Assembly (NCBI RefSeq): GCF_003583365.1
Contig: NZ_QXED01000002.1
Location: 124,001-188,000, forward strand
DNA length: 64,000 bases
Direction of reading: 5' to 3'
Source of the DNA: Fibrisoma montanum
Lineage (GTDB): Bacteria; Bacteroidota; Bacteroidia; Cytophagales; Spirosomataceae
The translations under genes were made by a program, and so were the position numbers. The notes beneath the pieces are model-generated. The model searched no databases, was not told the DNA's origin, and saw only the letters and a program-made list of their open reading frames with translations. Shown one piece after another: positions 1 to 8,441 of the stretch; positions within the stretch are counted from its first letter, which is position 1; the number at the start of each line of letters is the position of its first letter.

Positions 1-2516
1 TTCAAATTCGTCCGTTGCCGACGGAGCCGGGCGCGGGTATAAAGTCGGATGGATACGACCGCCAGTAATACCAACAGCAGGCCGGCCAGGAGCCTGAACC
101 AGGTGGTTTGCCACCAGGGCGGGTGGATGATAACCCGCAAAGCCACGCCTTTATCGTTCCAAACGCCATCGTTGTTTGACCCTTTGACCCGAAATACGTA
201 CGTACCAGGGGCCAGGTTGGTGTAGCTGACGTACCGGCGCGAACCGCTGTGTACCCAGTCTGGCTCAAGCCCGTCCAGTTTGTAAGCGTACTGATTTTTA
301 GCCGGGTTTGTATAATCCATCGCAGCAAACTCAAAGGAAAGAAAATTCTGGTCGTAGGTCAGCTCAACGGGATCGGTGCCTGTTTTGCCGGGTAGCGGAG
401 TGTCGAATAACTTAATCTGAGTTATAGCCAGTGGAGGAACGTGCCGGTTGATGGTCAGCTGGCGAGGATTAAACGTAGTAAAGCCGTTATTGCCTCCAAA
501 GTATAATGTACCGTCTTTTGTTTTGCAATGAGCCTGTCGAAAGCCATTGCTTTGTAGTCCGTCGTTGACATCGTAATTGGAAAAGGTCGTGCGATTAGCC
601 GAAAACCGGGAAAGCCCTTTTGTGGTGGCCAGCCAGAGATACCCCTGGCTGTCTTCAGTGATAGAAAAGATGGTGTTGTCGCCCAGCCCGTTAGCTTGTG
701 TAAACGCCTGAAATGTTTCTGTCTGGTAGTCGAACCGGCAGAGGCCGCCACCCAGAGTGCCAAACCATAGGTTTCCTTTTGAATCCTGAGTGATGCAGGG
801 AACGCCATCCGACGTGATGCTGCCGGGCTTGTGCCGATCGGGTCGGTAGTAGGTGAAACGACCCGTTTTTCGGTCTAACCGATTCAACGCAACGCTCACG
901 GTACCAATCCACAAGTTACCCCGGTCGTCTTCCAGTATAGACGTAATGTGAGTGTCGCTGATCCCGTTTTTTTGCCGAGGGGCGTAATAAACGACCTGAC
1001 CTGTTTTAGGGTTGAAGCTCTTAAGGCCGTAGGTCGTACCCAGCCAGAGCAGTCCCTGTCGATCTTCATACAGCGCTAGAATCGCTGCCTGGCCACTCAG
1101 CCCTGGATACCGCTTGGTTTGTCGTGTTAAACAGCTAAACGTTCCTGTTTTTGGGTTGAACAGGGCCAGTTCGCCCCCGCTGGCCACCCATAGATTTCCT
1201 TCCCGATCTTCAAGCATGGCCTCAGCGTTCCAGTTAGGCAGACTCGTTGGATCAGTGAGGCTGTGCCGATACTGTGTAAATTGACCAGTTCGCTGATCCA
1301 GCCGGTTCAACGCATTGCTGGTGCCAATCCAGACGGTGCCCGATCGGTCCTCCAGGATGGACTGAACAATCTCATTATTCAGCGAACGGGGATCGTACGG
1401 AAGTGGCCCGTAATGGCGAAAAGGGTGGCTAAGATTGACTTTGTCAATGCCTTTGCCGTACGTGCCAACCCATAGTAAACCGGACCGGTCGACCAGCAAA
1501 GACAGCGCACAGTCGCTACTTAGGCCGGATCGATCAACCGGGTTGTGGCGGATGTGGTCGAATTGCCTGCGTTTTGTGTCGAACCGAAACAGACCCTCGC
1601 TGGCGCAGCCTAACCAGAGATTCCCCTGCTGATCCTCCGCAAAGTGGCGGAAGTGCTTGTTAGTGAACGTATTGATGGTTTGAGAAGGGCTCAGTCCATA
1701 CGGGTAATGAATAAAGGTCTCCGTTTTTCGATCAAACTGGTTGATCCCATTGTCAGTGCTTACCCAAAGCCTGCCGGCCCGGTCCTCGTAGGCTTCCCAC
1801 ACTTTATCGTGGCTTAAGCTACGCGGATTAGTGGGGTCGTGACGGTACGTAGTCAAACTGACCTGCGGAGGTTTACCCGGACCGGTCAACCTCACCCGCA
1901 TGCCATGCAGCCCACTGTCCGTGCAAAGCCAGATAGTACCTGTTTTGTCGCCGTAGATGGTATTGATAACCGGAATGACGGATTTCCCCTCAGCCGACTG
2001 TTCGGACAGCAAGGAAGCATAGTTGATGCGGGAATAGGCACCGGTTTTTTTATCGAATCGCCGAAGTTCGGCCTGGCCGTTGGAGACCCAGATGAACCCG
2101 TCCTGGTCTTCGCAAAGCGAATGAATGCTGCCCTGGCGAAGTGTAAGCGGTGATGGCGGGTAGCAGGTAAATGTTTCTGTCCGCCGGTCGAATTTACACA
2201 TACCCTGGCCCATTAAGCCAATCCAGAGATTGCCATCCCGGTCCTCCATGAGCTGGGGTATTGAATTGCCGGCCAGTGAGGTCGTATCGCCGGGAATCTT
2301 TTTGTACGTAGTCAGGGTGTAGCCGTCGTATTTATTAAGACCATTGTCCGTAGCAAACCACAGGAAGCCATAGCTATCCTGGAGCATAGCGTAAATCAAA
2401 TGATTGGAAAGCCCCTGATTGACCGTAAGGTGTTCAAACCGGAGCTGAGTGGGCTGGGCCTTACCCGCTGCGGCAGCGATAAGCAGCCACAGGGCTATCC
2501 ACCACGAACGAATCAT
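1..2516 (-). CDS. Propeller-type two-component sensor, N-terminal part (cut by window edge)
   Basis: This is a membrane sensor of the two-component-regulator-propeller type, probably a hybrid histidine kinase (HTCS). It is open to the left edge, so about 838 residues are visible and any kinase, receiver or AraC output domain lies outside. The ATG at 2516 starts a signal peptide (residues 1-21, ending in AAAGKAQ). Many Reg_prop blades follow, with the recurring pattern ED(R/Q)xGxLWxGT. A Y_Y_Y domain comes near residues 700-795 (YAYKLDGLEPDW, then NLAPGTYVFRVKGSN). A membrane helix rich in L and V lies near residues 800-822, with a basic stretch after it. In the family the propeller sits in the periplasm and senses a ligand. 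It is divergent from the receptor/phytase genes, so it may control them; that is inference from position. Confidence 0.85.
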   Translation of the reverse strand, partial: MIRSWWIALWLLIAAAAGKAQPTQLRFEHLTVNQGLSNHLIYAMLQDSYGFLWFATDNGLNKYDGYTLTTYKKIPGDTTSLAGNSIPQLMEDRDGNLWIGLMGQGMCKFDRRTETFTCYPPSPLTLRQGSIHSLCEDQDGFIWVSNGQAELRRFDKKTGAYSRINYASLLSEQSAEGKSVIPVINTIYGDKTGTIWLCTDSGLHGMRVRLTGPGKPPQVSLTTYRHDPTNPRSLSHDKVWEAYEDRAGRLWVSTDNGINQFDRKTETFIHYPYGLSPSQTINTFTNKHFRHFAEDQQGNLWLGCASEGLFRFDTKRRQFDHIRHNPVDRSGLSSDCALSLLVDRSGLLWVGTYGKGIDKVNLSHPFRHYGPLPYDPRSLNNEIVQSILEDRSGTVWIGTSNALNRLDQRTGQFTQYRHSLTDPTSLPNWNAEAMLEDREGNLWVASGGELALFNPKTGTFSCLTRQTKRYPGLSGQAAILALYEDRQGLLWLGTTYGLKSFNPKTGQVVYYAPRQKNGISDTHITSILEDDRGNLWIGTVSVALNRLDRKTGRFTYYRPDRHKPGSITSDGVPCITQDSKGNLWFGTLGGGLCRFDYQTETFQAFTQANGLGDNTIFSITEDSQGYLWLATTKGLSRFSANRTTFSNYDVNDGLQSNGFRQAHCKTKDGTLYFGGNNGFTTFNPRQLTINRHVPPLAITQIKLFDTPLPGKTGTDPVELTYDQNFLSFEFAAMDYTNPAKNQYAYKLDGLEPDWVHSGSRRYVSYTNLAPGTYVFRVKGSNNDGVWNDKGVALRVIIHPPWWQTTWFRLLAGLLLVLLAVVSIRLYTRARLRRQRTNL

Positions 2517-2564
2517 AAGAAACGGGAGAGATATGATCGGGTTGAAAGTAACATGCGACCGGTG

Positions 2565-2590
2565 ACTAAAAAATACCCCTTTCGGGGTAT
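2565..2590 (-). terminator. Intrinsic terminator-like hairpin in the sensor leader
   Basis: Read on the minus strand, ATACCCC-GAAA-GGGGTAT is a 7-bp perfect stem (2573-2590) with a GNRA-type loop, followed directly by six T. It lies about 57 nt upstream of the sensor start codon and has no minus-strand gene before it. It could attenuate the sensor mRNA or end a short RNA. Confidence 0.5.
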
Positions 2591-2636
2591 AGGCTACGCC
2601 CGGAGAAGCCCGGAAATTTACAACGGTTAATGCACA

Positions 2637-2732
2637 ATGTCACGTAACCACAGCAGGCTTTCTGTTCTATCCACAGACCATATCGCCCATCCATACCAAT
2701 CTCTTCACTCCACCCGTTCGTTCTTCAGGTAA
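2637..2732 (+). other. Possible 31-residue ORF or small RNA in front of a terminator
   Basis: An ATG at 2637 opens a 31-codon frame that stops at 2732, and a plus-strand intrinsic terminator begins 13 nt later. The peptide is rich in Ser, His and Arg and resembles nothing I know. The pairing of a short frame with a terminator in a 547-bp gap makes a small transcript plausible, but coding status is unproven and chance is quite possible. Confidence 0.2.
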
Positions 2733-2745
2733 AGGAAATTTGTTT

Positions 2746-2783
2746 AGCCGGAATGCGCTGACAGCATTCCGGCTTTTTCTTTT
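2746..2783 (+). terminator. Intrinsic terminator (plus strand) with no assigned gene upstream
   Basis: An 11-bp perfect stem (agccggaatgc at 2746-2756 with gcattccggct at 2764-2774) has a 7-nt loop and is followed by TTTTTCTTTTT. It is a textbook plus-strand terminator. The only coding candidate before it on this strand is the short frame at 2637-2732. Confidence 0.7.
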
Positions 2784-2880
2784 TGCACAACGAGTTTGTG
2801 CTCGCCTTAACAATAGCGTAACAGCTTGTTAATAATAAGATAATGGCAGGCCTGTAACGGTATATAACACTGGTATTCAG

Positions 2881-2956
2881 TTGTTTATTATTTGTTTGTT
2901 CACGTTGTTGCCTGCTTGTTAACGCCCGTTGTTGCCTTGTTGCTTTTTTGTTCACG
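2881..2956. repeat. Cluster of short direct repeats upstream of the phytase-locus receptor
   Basis: TTGTT occurs eight times in 72 bp. GTTGTTGCCT occurs at 2904 and 2928 (24 bp apart), and TTGTTCACG at 2896 and 2948 (52 bp apart). The cluster sits in the 547-bp gap between the divergent sensor and the TonB receptor. Direct repeats here could bind a regulator, possibly the sensor's own output domain. The rest of the gap is AT-rich and I see no further gene in it. Confidence 0.4.
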
Positions 2957-3063
2957 GCCCTGAATAGGTCTCCTCCTCTATTTCATCTGACCTTTGTCCT
3001 GTCGAAACGGTACAGCCACTACAGCACGTAGACTGCCCCTCCGGCAAAGACATGTAACAGGCA

Positions 3064-5820
3064 ATGAAAAACGTATATCTGATCTTGATGGGGCTCTTCG
3101 TTTCGCTTCAGGCGGTGGCGGCTACGGTCAGAGGCCGGGTGGTCGAATCGGCTACCGGGGAGCCGGTCATCGGGGCGAACATCCTATTCGAAGGGAACAG
3201 GCTGCATGGTGTATCGGGGCTGGATGGATCGTACGTTGTCCGCAACGTGACCCCGGGGCAGTATCGAATCAAAATCAGCTATCTTACTTACAAAACCCTG
3301 GTCAGGTCAATCACTGTCGATAAAGATGAGACCCTCACGATCGACTTTACAATGGAGCTGGCCGAAGACCGGATGCTTCAGGAAGTAGCGATCGTTGCCA
3401 GGCGCGACGGTGCCAGCGACAACACGGCCCGTAACCTGGAACGGAATGCCAACCAGGTTATGAACATTGTGTCGGGCAAAACCATCCAGCTTTCGCCCGA
3501 TCTTACCGTAGCGAATGTAATTCAACGCGTTTCCGGGATTTCAATCGAGCGAAACAGCAACGGCGACGGCCAGTACGCCATCCTGCGCGGTATGGACAAG
3601 CGCTATAACTACACGCTGGTCAACGGCGTCAAGATTCCGAGTCCTGACAACCGCTACCGCTACGTCCCGCTTGATATCTTCCCTTCCGAGCTGCTCGACC
3701 GGCTGGAGGTTTACAAAGCCCTCACGCCCAGCATGGAGGGCGATGCCATCGGCGGGGCTGTCAACATGGTCATGAAGGATGCGCCGGATAGCCCATCCAT
3801 TATGGCCAACCTCTCGACGGGTTTCAGCGAGCTGTTTTTCGACCGGGATTTTATGCGGTTCCAGACCGGACAGGTAAGCAGCCAATCACCCTACGAACGC
3901 TTCGGAAATCAGTACAACGCGACGGCTACCGATTTCTCAAAGGCTACGTCGACCTATACCAACAGTCGGCCGGCACCCAACCTGCTTGGGGGCCTGTCGA
4001 TCGGCAACCGGTTCTTCAACCGGAAGCTGGGGGTGATCCTGGCCGGTAGTTATCAGAATACGTACCGGGGCAGCAATAGCCTGTTCTTCGATTTCGAAAC
4101 GGTCGATACGTTGCGGGGCGTGACGCTGACGGAACAGAACGAACGGTTGTATTCTGAGCAGCAAACCCGCTACGGTATCCACGCCAAGCTGGATTATCGG
4201 CTCAGCCCGCGGCACAAGCTGCAGTGGTACAATGCTATCATGAGCCTGACCAATGCGCAGGTCCGGGATACCAAATCGACTCAGTTGACCATCGGCGGCT
4301 ATGACCCGGAACTGGGTAATGCGACGCTGGGGTACTCGACGCGGTCGCGGCTGACCAAGCAGCAGATTTATACCAGTACGCTTCAGGGGGAACACAAACT
4401 ACAGGATGCCCTGCGGCTGCAATGGTCGGCGGTGTATTCAGAAGCTACGAACGACGTACCCGACAACACGACGATCCCCCTGCTGGGCGAACGCAGGAAC
4501 AACGTCGAGACCCGTACGACGGTTGGTAATGCAACGCGCCGGTGGGAGCATAATTCCGACCGCGATCTGGCTGGTTACCTCAACCTGACCTACACGACGT
4601 CCATCGCAGGCATTGCCATCGACTGGATGGCGGGCGGTTTATACCGCGACAAGCAGCGGGCTAATTTCTACAACAACTACCAACTGCGGCCAACGAATCT
4701 GCTGGCCCGCTACGGCACCGATTTTGCCAACTACGCCGATATTGCCTGGACCGTTATCAACCCCCGCGGTGCCGTAGCAACGGCCCTGACCTACGACGCC
4801 AGCGAAGTGATCAAGGCGGGCTATGTTCAATTTAAAACCCAGACGCAGCGAACGGAGATAGTGGGTGGTGTCCGGGTTGAAAACACCGATCAGGGGTATA
4901 CGATGCGGTTCCAGATTGGCGAAGATCGGCCGACGGGCCGGCAGGTATACACCGACGTACTGCCGAGTCTGCACATCCGCTACATGCCTCAGGAGCGCAC
5001 GAATCTTCGGGCGTCTTACTTCCGGTCGATCAACCGGCCGGGCTTTTTCGAGATCGTACCGTATCGCATCGTGCAGGAAGAATACCAGGAGCGGGGCAAC
5101 GCGGATCTGAAGCGGGCCATCGCCGACAACATCGACCTGCGCTACGAATTTTTTCCCCGACCTTCGGAGCAGTTCATGGTGGGCGCTTTCTACAAGCGGC
5201 TTCAGAACCCGATTGAATACACCCTGCAGCGTGACGCCATTCGCGGACAGGATACGTACTACTCGCCGGGCAACTTCGGCAACGCCAGTAACTACGGACT
5301 TGAAGTTGACTTCATCAAGTACCTGAAAGTGTGGGGCATCAAGGCCAACTACACCTATACGCACTCCCGGATCACAACCGCCAAGTCGAAGCGAATTCGT
5401 AATCAGACCGGCGATCTTGAAACCATCACCGTCAACCAGACCCGCCCGCTGTATGGACAGTCGGCGCACGTAGCCAACCTGTCGATGCTCTACAAGAATA
5501 CGGAGAACGGCTGGGATGGTCAACTGGCCCTGAATTACACCGGCGACCGGATCAATACCGTTTCGCAGTTTGTGGACAATGACCTCTGGCAGAAGGGGTT
5601 TGTTCAGATGGACGCTTCTGTCGAAAAAACGTTCGGGAAAGGCTTCAGCTGCTTCGCCAAGGCCAATAACCTGCTCAATACGCCCCTGGAAGTTTACATC
5701 AAAAACGCAAGCCCGAAGAACGAAGGCGTTCCGTTTCAGTCGGAATCGGGCCAGACGCTTGTGCGCCGGGACTTCTACCAGCGCTCGTACCTGCTCGGAC
5801 TTCGGTACCGATTTCAATAA
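3064..5820 (+). CDS. TonB-dependent outer-membrane receptor (phytase locus)
   Basis: A 918-residue TonB-dependent receptor that should import a bound ligand across the outer membrane using ExbBD-TonB energy. Residues 1-20 are a signal peptide ending QAVAA. A carboxypeptidase-D-regulatory-like beta-sandwich follows (about 22-105, VRGRVVESATGEPVIGANI), then the plug (about 125-240, ANVIQRVSGISIERNSNGDG, LEVYKALTPSMEGDAIGGAVN) and a 22-strand-type barrel ending in an aromatic C-terminus (YRFQ). It is first in a set with the beta-helix lipoprotein (43 bp downstream) and the phytase. Receptors beside beta-propeller phytases are a known arrangement, so an inositol phosphate, phosphate ester or a chelated metal is a reasonable substrate guess; nothing in the protein proves it. 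Confidence 0.88.
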   Translation: MKNVYLILMGLFVSLQAVAATVRGRVVESATGEPVIGANILFEGNRLHGVSGLDGSYVVRNVTPGQYRIKISYLTYKTLVRSITVDKDETLTIDFTMELAEDRMLQEVAIVARRDGASDNTARNLERNANQVMNIVSGKTIQLSPDLTVANVIQRVSGISIERNSNGDGQYAILRGMDKRYNYTLVNGVKIPSPDNRYRYVPLDIFPSELLDRLEVYKALTPSMEGDAIGGAVNMVMKDAPDSPSIMANLSTGFSELFFDRDFMRFQTGQVSSQSPYERFGNQYNATATDFSKATSTYTNSRPAPNLLGGLSIGNRFFNRKLGVILAGSYQNTYRGSNSLFFDFETVDTLRGVTLTEQNERLYSEQQTRYGIHAKLDYRLSPRHKLQWYNAIMSLTNAQVRDTKSTQLTIGGYDPELGNATLGYSTRSRLTKQQIYTSTLQGEHKLQDALRLQWSAVYSEATNDVPDNTTIPLLGERRNNVETRTTVGNATRRWEHNSDRDLAGYLNLTYTTSIAGIAIDWMAGGLYRDKQRANFYNNYQLRPTNLLARYGTDFANYADIAWTVINPRGAVATALTYDASEVIKAGYVQFKTQTQRTEIVGGVRVENTDQGYTMRFQIGEDRPTGRQVYTDVLPSLHIRYMPQERTNLRASYFRSINRPGFFEIVPYRIVQEEYQERGNADLKRAIADNIDLRYEFFPRPSEQFMVGAFYKRLQNPIEYTLQRDAIRGQDTYYSPGNFGNASNYGLEVDFIKYLKVWGIKANYTYTHSRITTAKSKRIRNQTGDLETITVNQTRPLYGQSAHVANLSMLYKNTENGWDGQLALNYTGDRINTVSQFVDNDLWQKGFVQMDASVEKTFGKGFSCFAKANNLLNTPLEVYIKNASPKNEGVPFQSESGQTLVRRDFYQRSYLLGLRYRFQ

Positions 5821-5863
5821 CACCTAGTACCAAACATACTATCACGTATCACAAGCAAACCTC

Positions 5864-7123
5864 ATGAAAAAGTTACTAATCTTCGCTGCGCTGTCGACCG
5901 TACTCGTTACGGGTTGTAAGGAAGAAACCAGCACCACCGATCCTACCCCGCAGCCGGTCGTTCAGGAAGCCGTTTCGGGTGAAGTGTCCGGGGTCTGGAA
6001 AAAAGGAAGTACCTACAAGATCACGGGCCACCTGCAGGTTCCGGCCGGTAAGACCCTGACTATTGAAGAGGGCGTAACGGTTTTGATGAACGACTCGACG
6101 GTGAAGCCCGAGATCGTCGTGCGCGGTAATCTGTATAGCCTCGGCACGACGCAGAATCCGGTAAAAATCACCGTTCCGGATGCCTGGAAAATCGCAAAAA
6201 ATGAATTTGGTGCCCTGTGGGGTGGTATCGTAGCCGCTCCGACCTGCGCGGAGTTCGTTATGCAGAACACCGTTCTGGAATACGGTGGTGCCGTTACGAC
6301 GGAAACGTCACCGTCTGTAAAAGGCGGCTTGTACAAAGCGGCTGCCGGCGAACGGATCCCGGCTATTTATTACTCGAACGTAAACGGTCAGTTTGTGGTG
6401 ACAAACAGCATCGTTCGTAACTTCTACGAAGACGGTTTCTACCTCGAAGGGGGTAAGGTAATCGTGGCGAACAATAAGTTCTACACCACGGGTATTGCCA
6501 ACGGCGACGCCATCAACATCAAATCGGGCGTCGTGGCCGACGTAGCGTTTAACCTGATCTACAGCCCCAACACCAACGGTCTGAAGCTGTCGAACTCCGG
6601 CGACCGTACTCCGCAGGCTTACGTGATTGGCTACAACAACACGATCCTGAACGCCGGCTGGCGCAGACCGACTACCAAAGGCGGTTCAATCTGGCTCGAA
6701 AAAACCGTGCGTGCCGATCTGTACAACAACCTGCTCGTGAACGACCGCTTTGGCATCAAACGCGACAAGGGCGCTCCGGAAGATAACCGCTCGAAAGTGA
6801 GCAACAATATGTACTACGCCTTCACGCAGGAGGCCGTTAACCAGTTCCAGCCGTCGACGGAGATTCTGGCGGGAAGCAACGACATCATCAGTAAAACGGC
6901 CGGCGACAACGATCCGAAATTCGTCAACTACCCGCTGAACACGGCCATGACGAACGCTACGTTCAACCAGGCATGGGATTTCAACGTACAGGCCGGATCG
7001 CCGACGCTGGGCAAAGGCACTACCAGCTTTACACGCAACTACGCCAATGGGTTGACCATCAATGGCGTAACGTACAAGTCGCCTGAGCCGACGACTACCA
7101 TCGGTGCTTTCGGCACGAAATAA
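5864..7123 (+). CDS. Beta-helix surface lipoprotein
   Basis: A 419-residue lipoprotein with a signal peptide and lipobox LVTGC (Cys18), then a Thr/Pro-rich linker. The body has the repetitive short-strand, Asn- and Gly-rich character of a right-handed parallel beta-helix (for example VNGQFVVTNSIVRNFYEDGFYLEGGKVIVANN, described here by its start and end: residues about 165-205). No catalytic residues of pectate lyase or another beta-helix enzyme can be assigned, so I do not name an activity. Its place between a TonB receptor and a phytase suggests a surface partner that captures or presents substrate for the receptor. The start ATG at 5864 gives a clean lipoprotein signal. Confidence 0.75.
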   Translation: MKKLLIFAALSTVLVTGCKEETSTTDPTPQPVVQEAVSGEVSGVWKKGSTYKITGHLQVPAGKTLTIEEGVTVLMNDSTVKPEIVVRGNLYSLGTTQNPVKITVPDAWKIAKNEFGALWGGIVAAPTCAEFVMQNTVLEYGGAVTTETSPSVKGGLYKAAAGERIPAIYYSNVNGQFVVTNSIVRNFYEDGFYLEGGKVIVANNKFYTTGIANGDAINIKSGVVADVAFNLIYSPNTNGLKLSNSGDRTPQAYVIGYNNTILNAGWRRPTTKGGSIWLEKTVRADLYNNLLVNDRFGIKRDKGAPEDNRSKVSNNMYYAFTQEAVNQFQPSTEILAGSNDIISKTAGDNDPKFVNYPLNTAMTNATFNQAWDFNVQAGSPTLGKGTTSFTRNYANGLTINGVTYKSPEPTTTIGAFGTK

Positions 7124-7133
7124 GGTGTTTATT

Positions 7134-7160
7134 CCCCGGTCTGGCCCGATCGGACCGGGG
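7134..7160. terminator. Stem-loop between lipoprotein and phytase genes
   Basis: CCCCGGTC at 7134-7141 pairs perfectly with GACCGGGG at 7153-7160. No strong T-run follows, so it is more likely an mRNA-stability or partial-termination element than a full terminator. It would lower phytase expression relative to the two genes upstream. Confidence 0.4.
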
Positions 7161-7188
7161 ATTTCCAGTTTTTAACTCTGAACGGCCA

Positions 7189-8289
7189 GTGAATTCGTCA
7201 AAACTCATTCTTTACGGTTGCCTGCTGCTCTCGGGGCTGGAACAGAGCTGCCGGACCGAAGCCCAGACGGCGGCTGCGACCACGCCGATTGGGGAAACCA
7301 TTGTTAAACCAGTTGTCATTACGGATCCTGTTCAGCATGATTCGGATGATCCGGCGGTATGGATTAACCCGCAGGACCCGACTAAAAGTCTTATCATCGG
7401 AACGGACAAAGAACAGGACGGTGGACTGTACGTGTTTGATCTGAACGGTAAGATTCAGACCGACAAGGTGGTAAAAGGCCTGCAGCGGCCCGACAACGTA
7501 GATGTGGAATACGGCCTGATGCTCAACGGTAAACCTACCGATATCGCCGTCACAACCGAGCGATTTACCCATAAGCTGCGGATTTACTCGCTGCCGGATA
7601 TGAAACCGGTCGATGGGGGCGGGCTTGATATGTTCGTCGGTGAAACGGGTACCGCCTTCCGCGACCTGATGGGAATTGCCCTGTACAAGAACAAAGCCGG
7701 GCAAACCTACGCCGTAGTGGGCCGCAAGAGTGGACCGACGGATGGTACGTACCTGTGGCAGTACCTGCTGGCAGATAACGGATCGGGCACCGTAAAAGCA
7801 ACGCTGGTGCGCAAATTTGGGCAATACAGCGGCCTGAAAGAGATTGAATCCATCGCCGTCGACGATGAGCTTGGCTACGTTTATTACTCCGACGAAGGCA
7901 AGGGCGTCCGGAAATACTACGCTGATCCGGAAAAGGGGAATCAGGAACTGGCTCTTTTTGCCTCGACCGGCTTCGCCGAAGACCACGAAGGGATCTCAAT
8001 CTATAAGCTGACTGATAAGACAGGTTATATTCTGGTATCGGATCAGGGAGCCAATCGGTTTCACATTTTCAGCCGGGAAGGAACCGCACTGAATCCGAAT
8101 CAGCATGACCTGATCAAGGTCGTTACTGTCAGTGCCCACCAGAGCGACGGCTCCGAAACGGTATCCGTACCCCTGAACAGCCAGTTTCGCTACGGCCTGT
8201 TCATCGCCATGAGCGACGACCGGACGTTTCAACTCTACCGCTGGGAAGACATTATGGGTAAGGACCTGAAAAAGATTGCGCTGAAGTAA
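7189..8289 (+). CDS. Beta-propeller phytase (3-phytase)
   Basis: A 366-residue beta-propeller phytase, a calcium-dependent enzyme that removes phosphate from myo-inositol hexakisphosphate. Family signatures are visible: HDSDDPAVWINP (residues 50-61), GLQRPDNVDVEYG near 103-115, DEGKGVRKY near 235, and DHEGISIY at 265-272, whose acidic residues bind calcium in the family. Length fits a single six-bladed propeller. The frame opens with GTG at 7189; I see no better in-frame ATG that keeps the hydrophobic signal segment (ILYGCLLLSGL). A Cys at 21 might be lipidated, but LEQSC is a poor lipobox. With the receptor and beta-helix lipoprotein before it, this looks like an exported organic-phosphate scavenging set. 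Confidence 0.92.
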   Translation: MNSSKLILYGCLLLSGLEQSCRTEAQTAAATTPIGETIVKPVVITDPVQHDSDDPAVWINPQDPTKSLIIGTDKEQDGGLYVFDLNGKIQTDKVVKGLQRPDNVDVEYGLMLNGKPTDIAVTTERFTHKLRIYSLPDMKPVDGGGLDMFVGETGTAFRDLMGIALYKNKAGQTYAVVGRKSGPTDGTYLWQYLLADNGSGTVKATLVRKFGQYSGLKEIESIAVDDELGYVYYSDEGKGVRKYYADPEKGNQELALFASTGFAEDHEGISIYKLTDKTGYILVSDQGANRFHIFSREGTALNPNQHDLIKVVTVSAHQSDGSETVSVPLNSQFRYGLFIAMSDDRTFQLYRWEDIMGKDLKKIALK

Positions 8290-8302
8290 CACCGGCCTGC
8301 AC

Positions 8303-8348
8303 AACGCCCTGCCCTGACTAGTTGAGACGCTAGCCAGGACAGGGCGTT
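8303..8348 (+). terminator. Terminator after the phytase gene
   Basis: AACGCCCTG (8303-8311) pairs with CAGGGCGTT (8340-8348), and the stem continues inward through CCTG/CAGG and CTA/TAG with single mismatches. It begins 14 nt after the phytase stop codon and can close the phytase transcription unit. Confidence 0.65.
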
Positions 8349-8441
8349 TCAGTCTGACTAACTTGTCCAAACGCCCTGAATTAAGCCCCTGTTTGTCCGG
8401 CCAGCTACGTTCTCTGGGGTAGCCGGCAAGATTATAAGTGC

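Noticed and set aside
2725-2955. 76-residue minus-strand frame in the gap before the receptor
   Set aside because: It runs through the terminator and the TTGTT repeats, is rich in Gln, Arg and Asn from those repeats, and starts with GTG in a repeat word.
4639-5823. 394-residue open frame antisense to the TonB receptor
   Set aside because: It is the complement of a GC-rich coding region with matching codon phase. It has no domain, signal or start region, and the sense frame is a clear receptor.
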